Source of the DNA: Novosphingobium sp. | Lineage (GTDB): Bacteria > Pseudomonadota > Alphaproteobacteria > Sphingomonadales > Sphingomonadaceae | Length of the DNA stretch: 64,000 nucleotides | Reading direction: 5' to 3' | Assembly (NCBI RefSeq): GCF_030699305.1 | Contig: NZ_JAUYNB010000038.1 | Span: forward strand, 1 to 64,000 | Part shown: one piece after another, positions 9,981 through 19,733 of the stretch | Layout: each line of letters opens with the position of its first letter | Numbering within the stretch: position 1 is the stretch's first letter | Made by a program: the position numbers and the translations under genes | The notes under the pieces: model-generated | Told to the model about the DNA's origin: nothing | Seen by the model: only the letters and a program-made list of their open reading frames with translations | Database searches by the model: none

Positions 9981-10430
9981 ATCAACTCCCTGAAAGACCC
10001 ATGCTTATAAATAGCGAGGCGCCACTTAGGGCGTTGCTGGCCGTTTGCAACGGGGTAGCTGTAACAGTGTTGCGCGGCGGATTATCGGCCGCGCGGCGCT
10101 GTCGGGGGTGGAACCCGCGACAAAATCGTTACGGAAACCGGTGCTTTATGACATCATCGTCCGTCGCACGCGCCACGTGCCGCGCGGACAACCGCCGCGC
10201 TCGTCCTGCCGCATTTTTGCTGACCGTTGCAGGGATGTCGCACTTTTCAGCGCTTCGAAGCGGGCCTGCTCAATCCGGGGCCTGACTGGAACGGCGGCTG
10301 AGCGCATCCCCGCTCAGCATGACGACATGCAGCAGGTTTTGCGACAAAACGCTCAAAGTCAGCACGTTTCCGGTTGTGCGCGGCGGGCAATGTGAGTTAG
10401 TGATGTAAATCACCAATCCACTTCACCCGG
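9981..10430. other. Intergenic region, no gene supported
   Basis: Only short open frames without family resemblance or ribosome-binding sites occur here. The stretch separates the leftward TonB receptor from a rightward DUF4440-like gene and so should hold both promoters. A dyad GTGAT-N4-ATCAC at 10400-10413, about 18 bp before the rightward start, resembles a CRP/FNR-family half-site pair. That reading is speculative. Confidence 0.5.
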
Positions 10431-10952
10431 ATGACCGCCATGCCGCTTTTCCCGATCCTGCTGCTTGCCGCGCAGCCCGCCATGCCGACCCCGGCGCCGC
10501 CTCCGGTGCAGGCCGAAATGCCCCCTGCCGTCCTGACCGACCAGGTTGCGGCGGCCGATGCGCGCTTCTTTGCGGCCTTTTTCGATGCCAGGTGCAACCC
10601 CGCAGAAGTCCGCGCGATGATCGCCGACGATTTCGAGATGTACCACGACAAGGGGGGCGTGATCGCGACCTCGGCCGATCAATTCATGGCGCTTTATGCC
10701 AGCCAGTGCGCCGAACGCGCCAAGCCGGATGCCTGGCGCAGTCGGCGCGAACTGGTGCCGGGCAGTCTGCTGGTCGATCCCGTGCCCGGTTTCGGTGCGA
10801 TCGAGGAAGGCGACCACCGCTTTTACGAACGGCAGGGCGAAGGGGCCGAAACCCTGGCCGGATCGGCCCATTTCGCCCACCTATGGGAAAAGACGCCGCA
10901 GGGCTGGAAGCTGAAGCGCGTGCTCAGCTATTCGCACCGCAAGGCGCCCTGA
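10431..10952 (+). CDS. Secreted DUF4440/SnoaL-like protein
   Basis: This 173-residue protein has an N-terminal hydrophobic stretch (FPILLLAAQPAMP) that may be a signal peptide, then an NTF2-like fold. Visible blocks are FFAAFFDARCNPAEVRAMIADDF, a central GFGAIEEGDHRFYER and a terminal HLWEKTPQGWKLKRVLSYSH. The DUF4440 family has mixed or unknown activity, so no reaction is proposed. ATGs at 10431 and 10440 are both possible; the second gives a cleaner leader. The gene converges on pyk with an 11-bp gap. Confidence 0.75.
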   Translation: MTAMPLFPILLLAAQPAMPTPAPPPVQAEMPPAVLTDQVAAADARFFAAFFDARCNPAEVRAMIADDFEMYHDKGGVIATSADQFMALYASQCAERAKPDAWRSRRELVPGSLLVDPVPGFGAIEEGDHRFYERQGEGAETLAGSAHFAHLWEKTPQGWKLKRVLSYSHRKAP

Positions 10953-10962
10953 CCGCAGACGC

Positions 10963-12453
10963 CTACCCCTCTTCGCGCGCCAGTTCCCCCTCTTCGCGCG
11001 CCAGTTCCTTGCCCGACAGGGTCACCACGTGGAGCAGATTGGTCGATCCGGGCGTGCCGAACGGCACCCCGGCCAGCGCCACCAGCTTGGACCCGGCCAC
11101 GCCGAACCCGTGGCGCAGGGCCATGCGCTTGCCCTTGGCGATCATTTCTTCAAAGCTGCCGATATCCCTGGTGGTCACCGCGTGCGCGCCCCACAACAGC
11201 GCCAGCCGCCGCGCGATCTTTTGCGACGGGGTCAGCACCAGCATCGGCGCGGCGGGGCGTTCACGGGCCACGCGGCGGGCGGTGGAGCCCGATCCGGTGA
11301 ACACGATCACGCCCGAAATCGCCACCGTCTGGATGATCGAGGCGCAGGCTGCCGCCAGCGCATCGGCGGTGGTCGGATCGGGCAGAACCTGCGCAAAGCT
11401 GACCTGCTGGCGATAGCCGGGATCACGCTCCACCTGCCCCGCAATCCGGTCCATGATCGTCACCGCCTCGACCGGCCAGGCACCGCTGGCGGTTTCGGCG
11501 GACAGCATCACCGCGTCGGCGCCGTCATAGACCGCGTTGGCCACGTCCGACACTTCGGCGCGGGTCGGGGCGGGGCTTTCGATCATCGATTCCAGCATCT
11601 GCGTGGCGACCACCACCGGCTTGCCCGACCGGCGGGTCACGGCGACGATGTGCTTTTGCAGCGGGGGCACTTCCTCGGGGTTCAGTTCCACCCCCAGATC
11701 GCCGCGCGCGACCATGATCCCGTCGGCCAGTTCGATGATCTCCTCCAGCCGGTCAATCGCGGCGGGCTTTTCGATCTTGGCCATCAGCGCGCCGTACCCG
11801 CCCATCAGGCGGCGGGCTTCGGCCACGTCTTCGGGCCGCTGGACGAACGACAGCGCAATCCAGTCCGCGCCGTGCTGAACGGCAAAGGCCAGATCGCGGC
11901 GGTCCTTTTCGGTCATCGCGGGCACCGGCACTACCGCATCGGGCACGTTCACGCCCTTGCGGTCGGAAATCACGCCGCCCACTTCGGCCGAGCACAGGAT
12001 CGCGTCCTCGCCCGCGCGGATCACGGTCAGCCGCAGCTTGCCGTCGTCGATCAGCAGGCGCTGGCCCTTCTGGAGCACACCGAACAGTTCCGGGTGCGGC
12101 AGGCAGACGCGGGTGTCGTCACCCGGTTCGGGGTTGCGGTCCAGTGTGAAGTGGCTGCCGTGGCGGATCACCGCCCGGCCGCCCGCGAACTGGCCGACGC
12201 GCAGCTTCGGCCCCTGCAAATCGCACAGGATGCCGATCGGGCGGCCAATTGCCTTTTCCACGACGCGGATCGCGGCGATGGTTTCGGCGTGGGTTTCGTG
12301 ATCGCCGTGGCTCATGTTCACGCGGAACGCATCGGCTCCGGCGCGCAGCAGTTTCTCGATCATTTCGGGCGAGCGGCTGGCCGGGCCGAGCGTCGCCAGG
12401 ATCTTGACCTTGCGCCCGCGCGTCATGACCTTTGTCTGATCGTTCCTGGCCAC
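10963..12453 (-). CDS. pyk: Pyruvate kinase
   Basis: This 496-residue glycolytic enzyme transfers phosphate from phosphoenolpyruvate to ADP. It carries KILATLGPAS near the N terminus, FRVNMSHGDHETH, the catalytic MAKIEKPAAIDRLEEI block, MVARGDLGVEL and PVVVATQMLESM. I prefer the GTG at 12453 because GGGGGAAG lies about 7 nt before it. The ATG at 12426 (MTRGRKVK) has no spaced Shine-Dalgarno and is the alternative. The C terminus ends in a duplicated ELAREEG unit coded by a tandem repeat, giving a tail a little longer than usual. Confidence 0.93.
   Translation of the reverse strand: MARNDQTKVMTRGRKVKILATLGPASRSPEMIEKLLRAGADAFRVNMSHGDHETHAETIAAIRVVEKAIGRPIGILCDLQGPKLRVGQFAGGRAVIRHGSHFTLDRNPEPGDDTRVCLPHPELFGVLQKGQRLLIDDGKLRLTVIRAGEDAILCSAEVGGVISDRKGVNVPDAVVPVPAMTEKDRRDLAFAVQHGADWIALSFVQRPEDVAEARRLMGGYGALMAKIEKPAAIDRLEEIIELADGIMVARGDLGVELNPEEVPPLQKHIVAVTRRSGKPVVVATQMLESMIESPAPTRAEVSDVANAVYDGADAVMLSAETASGAWPVEAVTIMDRIAGQVERDPGYRQQVSFAQVLPDPTTADALAAACASIIQTVAISGVIVFTGSGSTARRVARERPAAPMLVLTPSQKIARRLALLWGAHAVTTRDIGSFEEMIAKGKRMALRHGFGVAGSKLVALAGVPFGTPGSTNLLHVVTLSGKELAREEGELAREEG
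10966..11007. repeat. 21-bp perfect tandem repeat in the 3' end of pyk
   Basis: Two head-to-tail copies of a 21-bp unit encode two ELAREEG heptapeptides at the pyruvate kinase C terminus. Because 21 is a multiple of three, copy-number change keeps the frame. Confidence 0.9.
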
Positions 12454-12521
12454 TGTGCTTCCCCCTGTATAGACGCCTGCCCCTATGGCAAAGCGCGGCT
12501 GAAAACCCAAGGACCTACCCC

Positions 12522-12851
12522 ATGAGCTGTTCCGAAAATACGAATGCGGCCCCCGCAGATCCCCTGGATGCACTCGATGACGCGGTTGCCGCCGCCGCGT
12601 TTCGCCGTCTTGTGCGCCATTTAAGGCAGCGCCATGACGCGCAGAACATCGATCTGATGGGCCTGTCGGGCTTTTGCCGCAACTGTCTGGCCGACTGGAT
12701 CGTCGATGCCGGCGCGCCGCTGGACAAGGCCGGCGCGCGCGCCGTGATCCACGGCATGGCGTTCGATGAATGGAAGGAACGGTTCCAGACCCAGGCCACG
12801 CCGGAGCAACTCGCACGGATGGAAGCCAGCCTGAAACTGAACGATCATTGA
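12522..12851 (+). CDS. DUF1244 family protein
   Basis: This 109-residue protein contains [32 protein letters not shown] and [11 protein letters not shown], which define DUF1244. This small all-helical domain is widespread in alpha- and gammaproteobacteria. Two cysteines in the FCRNC pattern are conserved in the family. No function is established. It is divergent from pyk across about 70 bp. Confidence 0.85.
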   Translation: MSCSENTNAAPADPLDALDDAVAAAAFRRLVRHLRQRHDAQNIDLMGLSGFCRNCLADWIVDAGAPLDKAGARAVIHGMAFDEWKERFQTQATPEQLARMEASLKLNDH

Positions 12852-12963
12852 TTTTGGCACTGATCCCGGATTTCCACAGCCCTCGCTTTGCCCGAATCCC
12901 CGCCCCCGGCTAGAGGGCCTGCAACCGATTCATCCTGCTGCTTTTTTCCCGGAGAATTTCCCG

Positions 12964-13200
12964 ATGGCCGAAAACACCGACGACCGCCTGCGCCTGCTGA
13001 TCGAACGCGTTGAGCGTCTGGAAGAGGAAAAGAAGGGCATTCAGGACGACATCAAGGACGTCTACGGCGAAGCCAAGGCGGTCGGCTATGACGCCAAGAT
13101 CATGCGCCAGATTGTCCGGCTGCGGAAGATGAAGCCCGACGACCGCCGCGAAATGGACATGATCCTCGACACTTACAAAGCCGCGCTGGGCATCGACTGA
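12964..13200 (+). CDS. gapR: GapR family (DUF2312) nucleoid-associated protein
   Basis: This 78-residue protein is almost identical in plan to Caulobacter GapR: a long N-terminal coiled coil ([36 protein letters not shown]) followed by [17 protein letters not shown] and a short tail. GapR forms a clamp on overtwisted DNA ahead of replication and transcription forks and stimulates topoisomerases. The length matches the family. Its assignment by homology is firm; its role in this organism is inferred. Confidence 0.92.
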   Translation: MAENTDDRLRLLIERVERLEEEKKGIQDDIKDVYGEAKAVGYDAKIMRQIVRLRKMKPDDRREMDMILDTYKAALGID

Positions 13201-13271
13201 CAATTACCGCTGGAAATACGCCGGGCGGCTCCTAATCTTGGGGAACTGATCCACCAGAGGAGCCGCCTGCG

Positions 13272-13589
13272 ATGATTTCCACCACCACCAACGCGATCGA
13301 GGGCCGCCCGGTCCAGCAGTATTACGGCATCGTCACCGGCGAAGTGATCGTCGGCGCGAACATTTTCCGCGATCTGTTCGCCAGCGTGCGCGACATCGTC
13401 GGCGGGCGTTCGGGCAGCTATGAAGACGTGCTGGCCCGCGCCCGCAAGCAGGCGCTCGAAGAAATGGAAGCCCAGGCCACCGCGCTGGGCGGCAATGCCG
13501 TGATCGGCGTCGATATCGATTACGAAGTGCTCGGCGCCAACGGCTCGATGCTGATGGTCAGCTGTTCGGGCACTGCCGTGGTTGTCTGA
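13272..13589 (+). CDS. YbjQ family (UPF0145) protein
   Basis: This 105-residue protein has the family blocks [35 protein letters not shown] and [15 protein letters not shown]. YbjQ proteins form pentamers and are often labelled heavy-metal-binding, though a physiological role is not proven. An AGGAG precedes the ATG closely. The next gene, yebC, follows after 55 bp, so the two could share a transcript. Confidence 0.88.
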   Translation: MISTTTNAIEGRPVQQYYGIVTGEVIVGANIFRDLFASVRDIVGGRSGSYEDVLARARKQALEEMEAQATALGGNAVIGVDIDYEVLGANGSMLMVSCSGTAVVV

Positions 13590-13644
13590 TCGCGTCTAAC
13601 CGGCTAGGGGCGGGCCAAATCCACCCCTAGCTGACGGCGTTTCC

Positions 13645-14388
13645 ATGGCAGGCCATTCCAAATTCAAGAACATCATGCACCGCAAGGGTGCGCAGGATAA
13701 GAAGCGCTCGGCGCAGTTTTCCAAGCTCAGCCGCGAAATCACCGTCGCTGCCAAGATGGGCATGCCCGATCCGGACATGAACCCGCGCCTGCGCGCCGCC
13801 GTCAACGCGGCCAAGGCGCAGTCGATGCCCAAGGACAACATCCAGCGCGCCATCGACAAGGCGAGCAAGGGCGACGCGGAAAATTACGAAGAAGTGCGCT
13901 ATGAAGGCTATGGCCCCGGCGGCGTCGCGCTGATCGTCGAGGCGCTGACCGACAACCGCAACCGCACCGCCACCAACGTCCGCACCGCCTTTGCCAAGAA
14001 CGGCGGGAACCTGGGCGCGTCCGGCGCGGTCAGCCACGGGTTCGACCGGCTGGGCCTGATCGAGTATCCCGGCAAGGCTGGCGACGAGGACAAGGTGCTG
14101 GAAGCCGCGATCGAAGCCGGCGCGGACGACGTTGAAAGCGACGATGACAGCCACGCGATCTGGGTCGCGATCGAAAACCTCCACCCCGTCGCGCGCGAAC
14201 TGGAAAAGGCGCTGGGCGAAGCGGAAGGCGTGAAGCTGGCGTGGAAGCCCGGCCTCAAGGTCGAAGTCGATGAAGACACCGCCCGGACCCTGCTCAAGCT
14301 GATCGACGTGCTCGACGATGACGATGACGTTCAGGCCGTGTGGGGGAACTATGAAATCCCCGACGCGGTGATGGAGCAGCTGGGCTGA
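13645..14388 (+). CDS. yebC: YebC/PmpR family protein (TACO1-like)
   Basis: This 247-residue protein begins [21 protein letters not shown], the family signature, and continues with [25 protein letters not shown] and [14 protein letters not shown]. Members have been described as DNA-binding regulators and, more recently, as ribosome-associated factors that relieve proline-rich stalling. The sequence alone does not decide between these. It sits in an ordered cluster with ruvC, a linkage conserved in many bacteria; only one nucleotide separates it from the following DUF3147 gene. Confidence 0.93.
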   Translation: MAGHSKFKNIMHRKGAQDKKRSAQFSKLSREITVAAKMGMPDPDMNPRLRAAVNAAKAQSMPKDNIQRAIDKASKGDAENYEEVRYEGYGPGGVALIVEALTDNRNRTATNVRTAFAKNGGNLGASGAVSHGFDRLGLIEYPGKAGDEDKVLEAAIEAGADDVESDDDSHAIWVAIENLHPVARELEKALGEAEGVKLAWKPGLKVEVDEDTARTLLKLIDVLDDDDDVQAVWGNYEIPDAVMEQLG

Positions 14389-14389
14389 C

Positions 14390-14740
14390 ATGCTCGGCCT
14401 GATCGCCAAGGCGCTGCTGTCTGGCGCGCTGATTGTTGCGATCGCCGAAATCGGCAAGCGGCTGCCCACGCTGGGCGCGCTGGTGGCGTCGTTGCCGCTG
14501 GTGGCGGTGCTGGGCATGATACTGCTGTGGCAGCAGCGCCCGGATGCCGAAAACATGGCGGCCTATTCCGAAGCGACGTTCTGGTATGTGCTGCCCTCGC
14601 TGCCGATGTTCCTGGTGATCCCGGCCCTGCTGCGGGGCGGCGTTTCCTTCTGGATCGCGCTGGCCGCCGGGTGCGCGCTGACCATCGCGCTGTATCTGCT
14701 GATGATGCAGGTCGGCCCGCGGCTGGGGCTGCGGCTGTGA
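14390..14740 (+). CDS. DUF3147 family small membrane protein
   Basis: This 116-residue protein is almost entirely hydrophobic, with four predicted membrane segments and the DUF3147 pattern [26 protein letters not shown]. It is inserted between yebC and ruvC with 1-nt gaps on both sides, so it is translated as part of that operon. No function is known. Confidence 0.8.
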   Translation: MLGLIAKALLSGALIVAIAEIGKRLPTLGALVASLPLVAVLGMILLWQQRPDAENMAAYSEATFWYVLPSLPMFLVIPALLRGGVSFWIALAAGCALTIALYLLMMQVGPRLGLRL

Positions 14741-14741
14741 C

Positions 14742-15209
14742 ATGCTGATCATCGGCCTCGACCCGTCACTGACCTGCACTGGCTGGGGCATCGTGGCGAA
14801 AGTGGGCACCCGGCTGAGCCATATTGCCAACGGTCAGGTCAAGACCGACAGCAGCATGTCATTGCCGGACCGGCTGGTCACGCTGGACCGGGAACTGACC
14901 GATGTGATCCTGCACTACCGGCCCGATACCAGCGCGGTCGAGGAAGTGTTCATGAACAAGAATCCGCAGTCTACGCTCAAACTTGGGCAGGCGCGCGGGG
15001 TGTGCCTGCTCACGCTCGCGCGGGCCGGACTGCCCGTCGCCGAGTATGCCACGCGGCTGATCAAGAAGGCCGTGGTCGGGACCGGCGGGGCCGAAAAGGC
15101 GCAAGTTCAGGCGATGCTGAAAGTGCTGCTGCCGGGGGTCAAACTGGCCGGGGCCGACGCGGCGGACGCGCTGGCTGTGGCAATCACCCACGCGCACATG
15201 GTGCGCTAG
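14742..15209 (+). CDS. ruvC: Holliday junction resolvase RuvC
   Basis: This 155-residue endonuclease nicks Holliday junctions symmetrically at the RuvAB branch-migration complex. The acidic catalytic residues are visible: the first Asp in [13 protein letters not shown], the Glu pair in [11 protein letters not shown], and the final [13 protein letters not shown] block. It is slightly shorter than E. coli RuvC (173). ruvA and ruvB are not in this window. Its last 4 nt overlap the 3' end of the converging acyl-CoA synthetase gene. Confidence 0.95.
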   Translation: MLIIGLDPSLTCTGWGIVAKVGTRLSHIANGQVKTDSSMSLPDRLVTLDRELTDVILHYRPDTSAVEEVFMNKNPQSTLKLGQARGVCLLTLARAGLPVAEYATRLIKKAVVGTGGAEKAQVQAMLKVLLPGVKLAGADAADALAVAITHAHMVR

Positions 15210-16762
15210 GCGGCGGGGACATATTCCGCGCGTTCGGCCAGGAACCGCTCGCGCAGGGCGGCCTTGCGCAGCTTGCCCGATGCATCGCGCTCCAGCGCCG
15301 CAACAATCACGATTTCGCGCGGAACCTTGTATCCGGCAATCCGCTCTTTCAGTTGCTCGCGCAGGGTCCGGGGATCAAGCGCCGTGCCGCTGACCAGCGC
15401 GACCAGACGCTCGCCGTACTCGCTATCCGGCACGCCGATGACCGCGCAATCGTCCACGCCTTCCAGTCCGAACAGCGCCCCTTCGACTTCGGCGGGGTAG
15501 ATGTTGACGCCGCCCGATACGACCATGTCGCGCACCCGGTCGTACAGATACAGGAAGCCGTCGGCATCCTGATAGCCGACGTCGCCCAGCGTCACGAGGT
15601 CGCCCAGCGCGACTTCGGCGCGCTTGGCCGGATCGCCGCGATAGATGAAATCGGGGTAGTGGCGCAGGCGGCCAAAGATCTCGCCCGGCGCTCCGCGCGG
15701 CACATCCAGCCCGTCCGGGCCGATGATCCGCAGTTCCGCGCCGTCGACCGGCTTGCCGCAGGTGCCCGGATGGGCCAGCCACTGCGCACTGTCGCACAGC
15801 GTCAGCGGGCCGGATTCCGTGCCGCCATAGTATTCGGCAATCACCGGCCCCCACCAGTCGATCATCGCGCGCTTGACGTCTGCCGCGCACGGTCCGCCGG
15901 CATGGATCGCCCAGCGCAGCGATGACAGGTCATAGGCGCGGCGGGTTGCGGCTGGGAGGCGCAGCAGCCGCACGAACATGATCGGGGCCAGACCGACCGA
16001 GGTGATCCGCTCGCGCTCGATCAGCGCCAGGAACGCTTCCGGGTCGAACCGGGGCATGATTTCAACATGCTGCGCGGTCATTGCCGCGTACAGCGCCAGC
16101 TGATTGGGGAACGCATGATAGAGCGGGCCGGGGATCGCAACCCGGCTGTCCGGGGTGAGCTGATACATCGCGGCCCGCAGCGCCTGCATCCGGTCCTGCT
16201 GGTCGGGTGTGGCGGGAACGCGCTGCACCCCCTTGGGCCGGCCGGTGGTGCCGGACGTATAGACAATGCTGCCCGGCGCGACCTGCCGGGGGAGGGCGCA
16301 CGGCGCGAAACTGTCACGCCATGTCGCATAATCAGGCAGGGCATGATCAGGTTGGGCCTGCGCCTGCTCCGGCTCCGCAACTGCGAACACCGGCACCCGG
16401 CCTTGCCAGCTGCCGGGCAGCGATGTCGCCAGCGTATCGGCCACGAACAGCGCTCGCGGGGTGCTGTCATCCAGCAGGTATTCGATCTCGCCCGGCTTGA
16501 AGTGCCAGTTGATCGGCACGACGAACGCGCCGATGCGCCCCGCCGCCAGCGTGATTTCCACAAATGCAAGGCAGTTCGGCAGGATCAGCGCCACCCGCTC
16601 GCCCGGCGTTACCCCCACCGCGATCAGCCCTGCCGCAGTGCGCTCAACCCGCGCCAGCAGTTCGGCGCGGGTGATCGGCAATCCGCCCGCGCGGATTGTG
16701 TCTGTGTGTGTGTCCGTCATGCCCCAGCCCTGCGCCAGCCCTGCGGCCAGATCAATATTCAA
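15206..16762 (-). CDS. AMP-dependent acyl-CoA synthetase/ligase
   Basis: This 518-residue ANL-family enzyme activates a carboxylic acid as an acyl-adenylate and transfers it to CoA. It has the AMP-binding P-loop [16 protein letters not shown] near residue 170, YYGGTES near 310, YRGDPAK, and the C-terminal [13 protein letters not shown] with [10 protein letters not shown], whose Lys is the adenylation lysine. The first possible start is TTG at 16762; ATG at 16720 (MTDTHTD) would remove 14 residues that fit the family's N terminus. The substrate is unknown; no fatty-acid or aromatic genes adjoin it. Confidence 0.82.
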   Translation of the reverse strand: MNIDLAAGLAQGWGMTDTHTDTIRAGGLPITRAELLARVERTAAGLIAVGVTPGERVALILPNCLAFVEITLAAGRIGAFVVPINWHFKPGEIEYLLDDSTPRALFVADTLATSLPGSWQGRVPVFAVAEPEQAQAQPDHALPDYATWRDSFAPCALPRQVAPGSIVYTSGTTGRPKGVQRVPATPDQQDRMQALRAAMYQLTPDSRVAIPGPLYHAFPNQLALYAAMTAQHVEIMPRFDPEAFLALIERERITSVGLAPIMFVRLLRLPAATRRAYDLSSLRWAIHAGGPCAADVKRAMIDWWGPVIAEYYGGTESGPLTLCDSAQWLAHPGTCGKPVDGAELRIIGPDGLDVPRGAPGEIFGRLRHYPDFIYRGDPAKRAEVALGDLVTLGDVGYQDADGFLYLYDRVRDMVVSGGVNIYPAEVEGALFGLEGVDDCAVIGVPDSEYGERLVALVSGTALDPRTLREQLKERIAGYKVPREIVIVAALERDASGKLRKAALRERFLAERAEYVPAA

Positions 16763-16994
16763 TTGAGCCGGAGTCAGGCCGCCGCCGCGCGCAGCCGCGC
16801 GGTTCGCGCTTGCTGCCCGCGCGGGTATGATCTACCCGCTGCCCAATTCACCGGACCCGGCCCTGCCGGGTGGCTCGGCCCGGCGCCTATCCCCGGGATA
16901 ACCTTTCCCTTTCCGCTGCGCACACCGAACCCGTCCTGCTGGCAGGCCCGGCGTTACGGAAGCTGCGTCACAGCGGTATCGCACAAGGTCACTC

Positions 16995-18479
16995 ATGCCC
17001 AATTTTGCAACCATCAAGCACGAATGGTCCTCCAATCCGCGCGGGGATATCCTGGCCGGGATCGTCGTTGCGCTGGCGCTTATTCCCGAAGCGATCGGCT
17101 TTTCGATCATTGCCGGGGTCGATCCGCGCGTCGGGCTGTATGCCTCGTTCTCGATTGCGGTGATCATCGCGCTGGTCGGCGGACGGCCGGGGATGATCTC
17201 GGCGGCCACGGCGGCTGTGGCCGTGCTGGTTGTGCCACTCGTCCGCGACCACGGCATCGATTACCTGTTCGCAGCGACGGTGCTGATGGGGGTGATCCAG
17301 GTCATCGCTGGCTTCCTGCGGCTGAACCTGCTGATGCAGTATGTCTCGCGCTCGGTCATCACCGGGTTCGTCAATGCACTGGCCATCCTGATTTTCCTGG
17401 CGCAGTTGCCGGAACTGATGAACGTGCCGTTGCTGACGTATGCGCTGGTCGCGGGCGGTCTGGCGATCATCTACCTGTTCCCCTATCTGACCCGCGCCGT
17501 GCCATCACCATTGGTGGCCATCGCGGTGCTGACCGGGCTGGTCTATTATACCGGGTTCGATGTCCGCACGGTGGGTGACATGGGCGAATTGCCGTCATCG
17601 CTGCCCGTATGGCTGATCCCCAACGTGCCGTTCACGCTGGAAACCTTGCAGATCATCCTGCCGTTTTCGCTGACCATGGCGGCGGTCGGGCTGCTGGAAT
17701 CGATGATGACCTCCCAGATCGTCGATGATCTGACCGACACCCCGTCGGACAAGCAGCGCGAGATGAAGGGGCAGGGGATTGCCAACTTCTTCACCGGCTT
17801 CCTGGGCGGGATGGGCGGCTGCGCGATGATCGGCCAGTCGGTGATCAACGTGAAGTCGGGCGGTCTGACCCGGCTGTCGACCTTCGTGGCCGGATCGTTC
17901 CTGCTGTTCCTGATCCTGGTTCTGGGATCGCTGGTGGCGATCATTCCGATGGCGGCGCTGGTGGCCGTGATGATCATGGTGTCGATCGGCACATTCTCAT
18001 GGCAGTCGATCCGCGACATTCGCCGCCATCCCTGGCAGTCGTCGGTGGTGATGGTGGTGACCGTGGTGATCGTGGTCTGGACGCACGATCTGGCGCAGGG
18101 CGTGCTGGCGGGCGTGGTTCTGTCGGGGCTGTTCTTTGCCAGCAAGGTCAAGCGGATCTTCACCGTGGAATCGCAGCTTTCGGCCGATGGCCTGACCCGC
18201 CACTATCAGGTGTCGGGCCAGGTCTTCTTCGCCTCGACAGACAGCTTCGTCGAAGCGTTTGACTTCAAGGAAGTGCTGGACCGGGTCGTGATCGACGTGT
18301 CACGCGCCCATTTCTGGGATATCTCGGCCGTGGGGACGCTCGACAAGGCGATCCTGAAGTTCCGCCGCGAAGGGACCGAGGTGGACGTTATCGGGCTGAA
18401 CGCAGCCAGCGCCGCGATGGTCAGTCGCTTTGCAATTCACGACAAGCCGGGTGCCGAAGCCGGGCTTGGCACACACTGA
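16995..18479 (+). CDS. SulP family inorganic anion transporter
   Basis: This 494-residue SLC26/SulP membrane protein has the signature [29 protein letters not shown] near residue 20, around ten or more membrane segments, and a C-terminal STAS domain from about residue 395 ([24 protein letters not shown]). SulP carriers move sulfate, bicarbonate or other anions; the substrate is not readable here. It leads an operon with a universal stress protein (13-bp gap) and a DksA-like protein. That arrangement recurs in proteobacteria and hints at stress-coupled ion transport. Confidence 0.9.
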   Translation: MPNFATIKHEWSSNPRGDILAGIVVALALIPEAIGFSIIAGVDPRVGLYASFSIAVIIALVGGRPGMISAATAAVAVLVVPLVRDHGIDYLFAATVLMGVIQVIAGFLRLNLLMQYVSRSVITGFVNALAILIFLAQLPELMNVPLLTYALVAGGLAIIYLFPYLTRAVPSPLVAIAVLTGLVYYTGFDVRTVGDMGELPSSLPVWLIPNVPFTLETLQIILPFSLTMAAVGLLESMMTSQIVDDLTDTPSDKQREMKGQGIANFFTGFLGGMGGCAMIGQSVINVKSGGLTRLSTFVAGSFLLFLILVLGSLVAIIPMAALVAVMIMVSIGTFSWQSIRDIRRHPWQSSVVMVVTVVIVVWTHDLAQGVLAGVVLSGLFFASKVKRIFTVESQLSADGLTRHYQVSGQVFFASTDSFVEAFDFKEVLDRVVIDVSRAHFWDISAVGTLDKAILKFRREGTEVDVIGLNAASAAMVSRFAIHDKPGAEAGLGTH

Positions 18480-18492
18480 GAGGGTCACGCTC

Positions 18493-19344
18493 ATGGAACA
18501 CGTCCTCGCCTGTATCGATGCGTCCAGCTATGCCGACAGCGTCTGCGATCTGGCCGCCTGGGCTTCGCAGCGGCTGGCCATGCCGGTTGAACTGCTACAC
18601 GTGGTGCAGCGCAGCGATGCGGTGACCGCGCGCGGTGATCTGTCCGGGGCGATCGGCCTGGGCGTGAAAACCAGCCTGATGGAAGAACTGGTCAATCTGG
18701 AAGCCGCCGATGCCAGGCTCAAGGTCGAACGCGGCCGGGTGCTGCTCGCCGCCGGGGAACAGCGGCTGCGCGCAGGCGGCGCATTCGATGTGCGCACGCT
18801 GCATCGCCACGGCGGGATCGTGGAAACCATCCTGGAACGCGAAGAGGGCGCGCGGGTGGTGATTATCGGCAAGCGCGGCGCATCCCACGAATTTGCCAGC
18901 GGCCACATCGGGTCCAAGCTGGAACGGGTCGTGCGGGCCAGCACCAAACCCGTGCTGGTCGCCTCACGCACGTATGTCGAGCCGCGCAGCATCGTGTTCG
19001 CCTATGACGCCAGCCCGGCGGCCGGGCGCGCGCTGGGGCGTCTGGCCGAATCCACCTTGTTCACGGGGTTGCCGATCAACATCGTGATGGCCGATACCGA
19101 TAATGACGCGCATCGCCGCGCGCTGAACGATGCTGCGGCGCGGCTGGGCGCGGACCGGGCGATCATGACCACGATCGAGCGCGGCAAGCCCGAAGCCGTG
19201 ATCGCCGGGGTGGTCGAACAGACACCGGGCGCGATGCTGGTGATGGGCGCCTATGGGCACTCGCCGATCCGCACGCTGATCGTCGGCAGCACCACGACGA
19301 CGATGATCCGCACTGTTCACGTGCCGGTTTTGTTGGTTCGGTAA
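18493..19344 (+). CDS. Tandem universal stress protein (UspA family)
   Basis: This 283-residue protein contains two Usp domains. The first ends with VVIIGKRGASHEFASGHIGSKLERVVRASTKPVLVA and the second with LVMGAYGHSPIRTLIVGSTTTTMIRTVHVPVLLVR. Both keep the G-2x-G-9x-G(S/T) ATP-binding pattern in whole or part. Tandem Usp proteins act as nucleotide-binding stress factors of poorly defined mechanism. It lies between the SulP and DksA-like genes and starts 1 nt before the latter in effect, so all three are co-expressed. Confidence 0.9.
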   Translation: MEHVLACIDASSYADSVCDLAAWASQRLAMPVELLHVVQRSDAVTARGDLSGAIGLGVKTSLMEELVNLEAADARLKVERGRVLLAAGEQRLRAGGAFDVRTLHRHGGIVETILEREEGARVVIIGKRGASHEFASGHIGSKLERVVRASTKPVLVASRTYVEPRSIVFAYDASPAAGRALGRLAESTLFTGLPINIVMADTDNDAHRRALNDAAARLGADRAIMTTIERGKPEAVIAGVVEQTPGAMLVMGAYGHSPIRTLIVGSTTTTMIRTVHVPVLLVR

Positions 19345-19345
19345 C

Positions 19346-19684
19346 ATGACCGTCGATCTTGTCCGCTTTCGCCAGACGCTCTCGTCGCGGCGCGACGAAC
19401 TGCGCGAAGAGGACCGGATTTCAGCGGCTGATCGTGCGCCGGTTACGCTCGATCAGGAGAGTGTCGGGCGGCTGTCGCGGATCGACGCGATGCAGGTTCA
19501 GGCGATGGCGCTGGCGCAGGCCCGGCGGCGGCAGTCCGAACAGGCGGCGATCGAAGCCGCGCTGCGCCGGATCGATGCCGATGAGTTCGGCTCTTGCCTG
19601 AAATGCGGTGAGCCAATCGCGCGGGCCCGGCTGGAGCATAACCCCTCGGTTGCCACCTGTATCGATTGCGCCAGAGCGGATTGA
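19346..19684 (+). CDS. DksA/TraR family zinc-finger protein
   Basis: This 112-residue protein has a helical hairpin followed by a four-cysteine zinc finger (CLKCGEPI ... CIDC) at about residues 84-108. DksA relatives insert into the RNA polymerase secondary channel and modify initiation with ppGpp. This one is shorter than E. coli DksA (151), so it belongs to the short TraR/DksA-like group. It follows the Usp gene with a 1-nt gap. A target at the promoter of its own operon is possible but not shown. Confidence 0.87.
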   Translation: MTVDLVRFRQTLSSRRDELREEDRISAADRAPVTLDQESVGRLSRIDAMQVQAMALAQARRRQSEQAAIEAALRRIDADEFGSCLKCGEPIARARLEHNPSVATCIDCARAD

Positions 19685-19701
19685 TACTCCCCGCAGGAGG
19701 G

Positions 19702-19724
19702 GCGGCCCCATCGGGCGGGGCCGC
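19702..19724. terminator. GC-rich hairpin between convergent genes
   Basis: An 8-bp perfect stem (GCGGCCCC / GGGGCCGC) with a 7-nt loop lies between the DksA-like and baeRF genes. It has no T-run, so it may only slow polymerase or may need Rho. Confidence 0.55.
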
Positions 19725-19733
19725 ATCCGGTAG

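Noticed and set aside
7644..10010. A 788-codon open frame on the plus strand
   Set aside because: It lies antisense to the TonB receptor, whose signal peptide, plug and barrel end are clear. The plus-strand product has no fold or family likeness and results from high GC.
10400..10413. An FNR/CRP-type site before the DUF4440-like gene
   Set aside because: Only one short dyad with a 4-bp gap was found, and such dyads arise by chance; no regulator or second site supports it.
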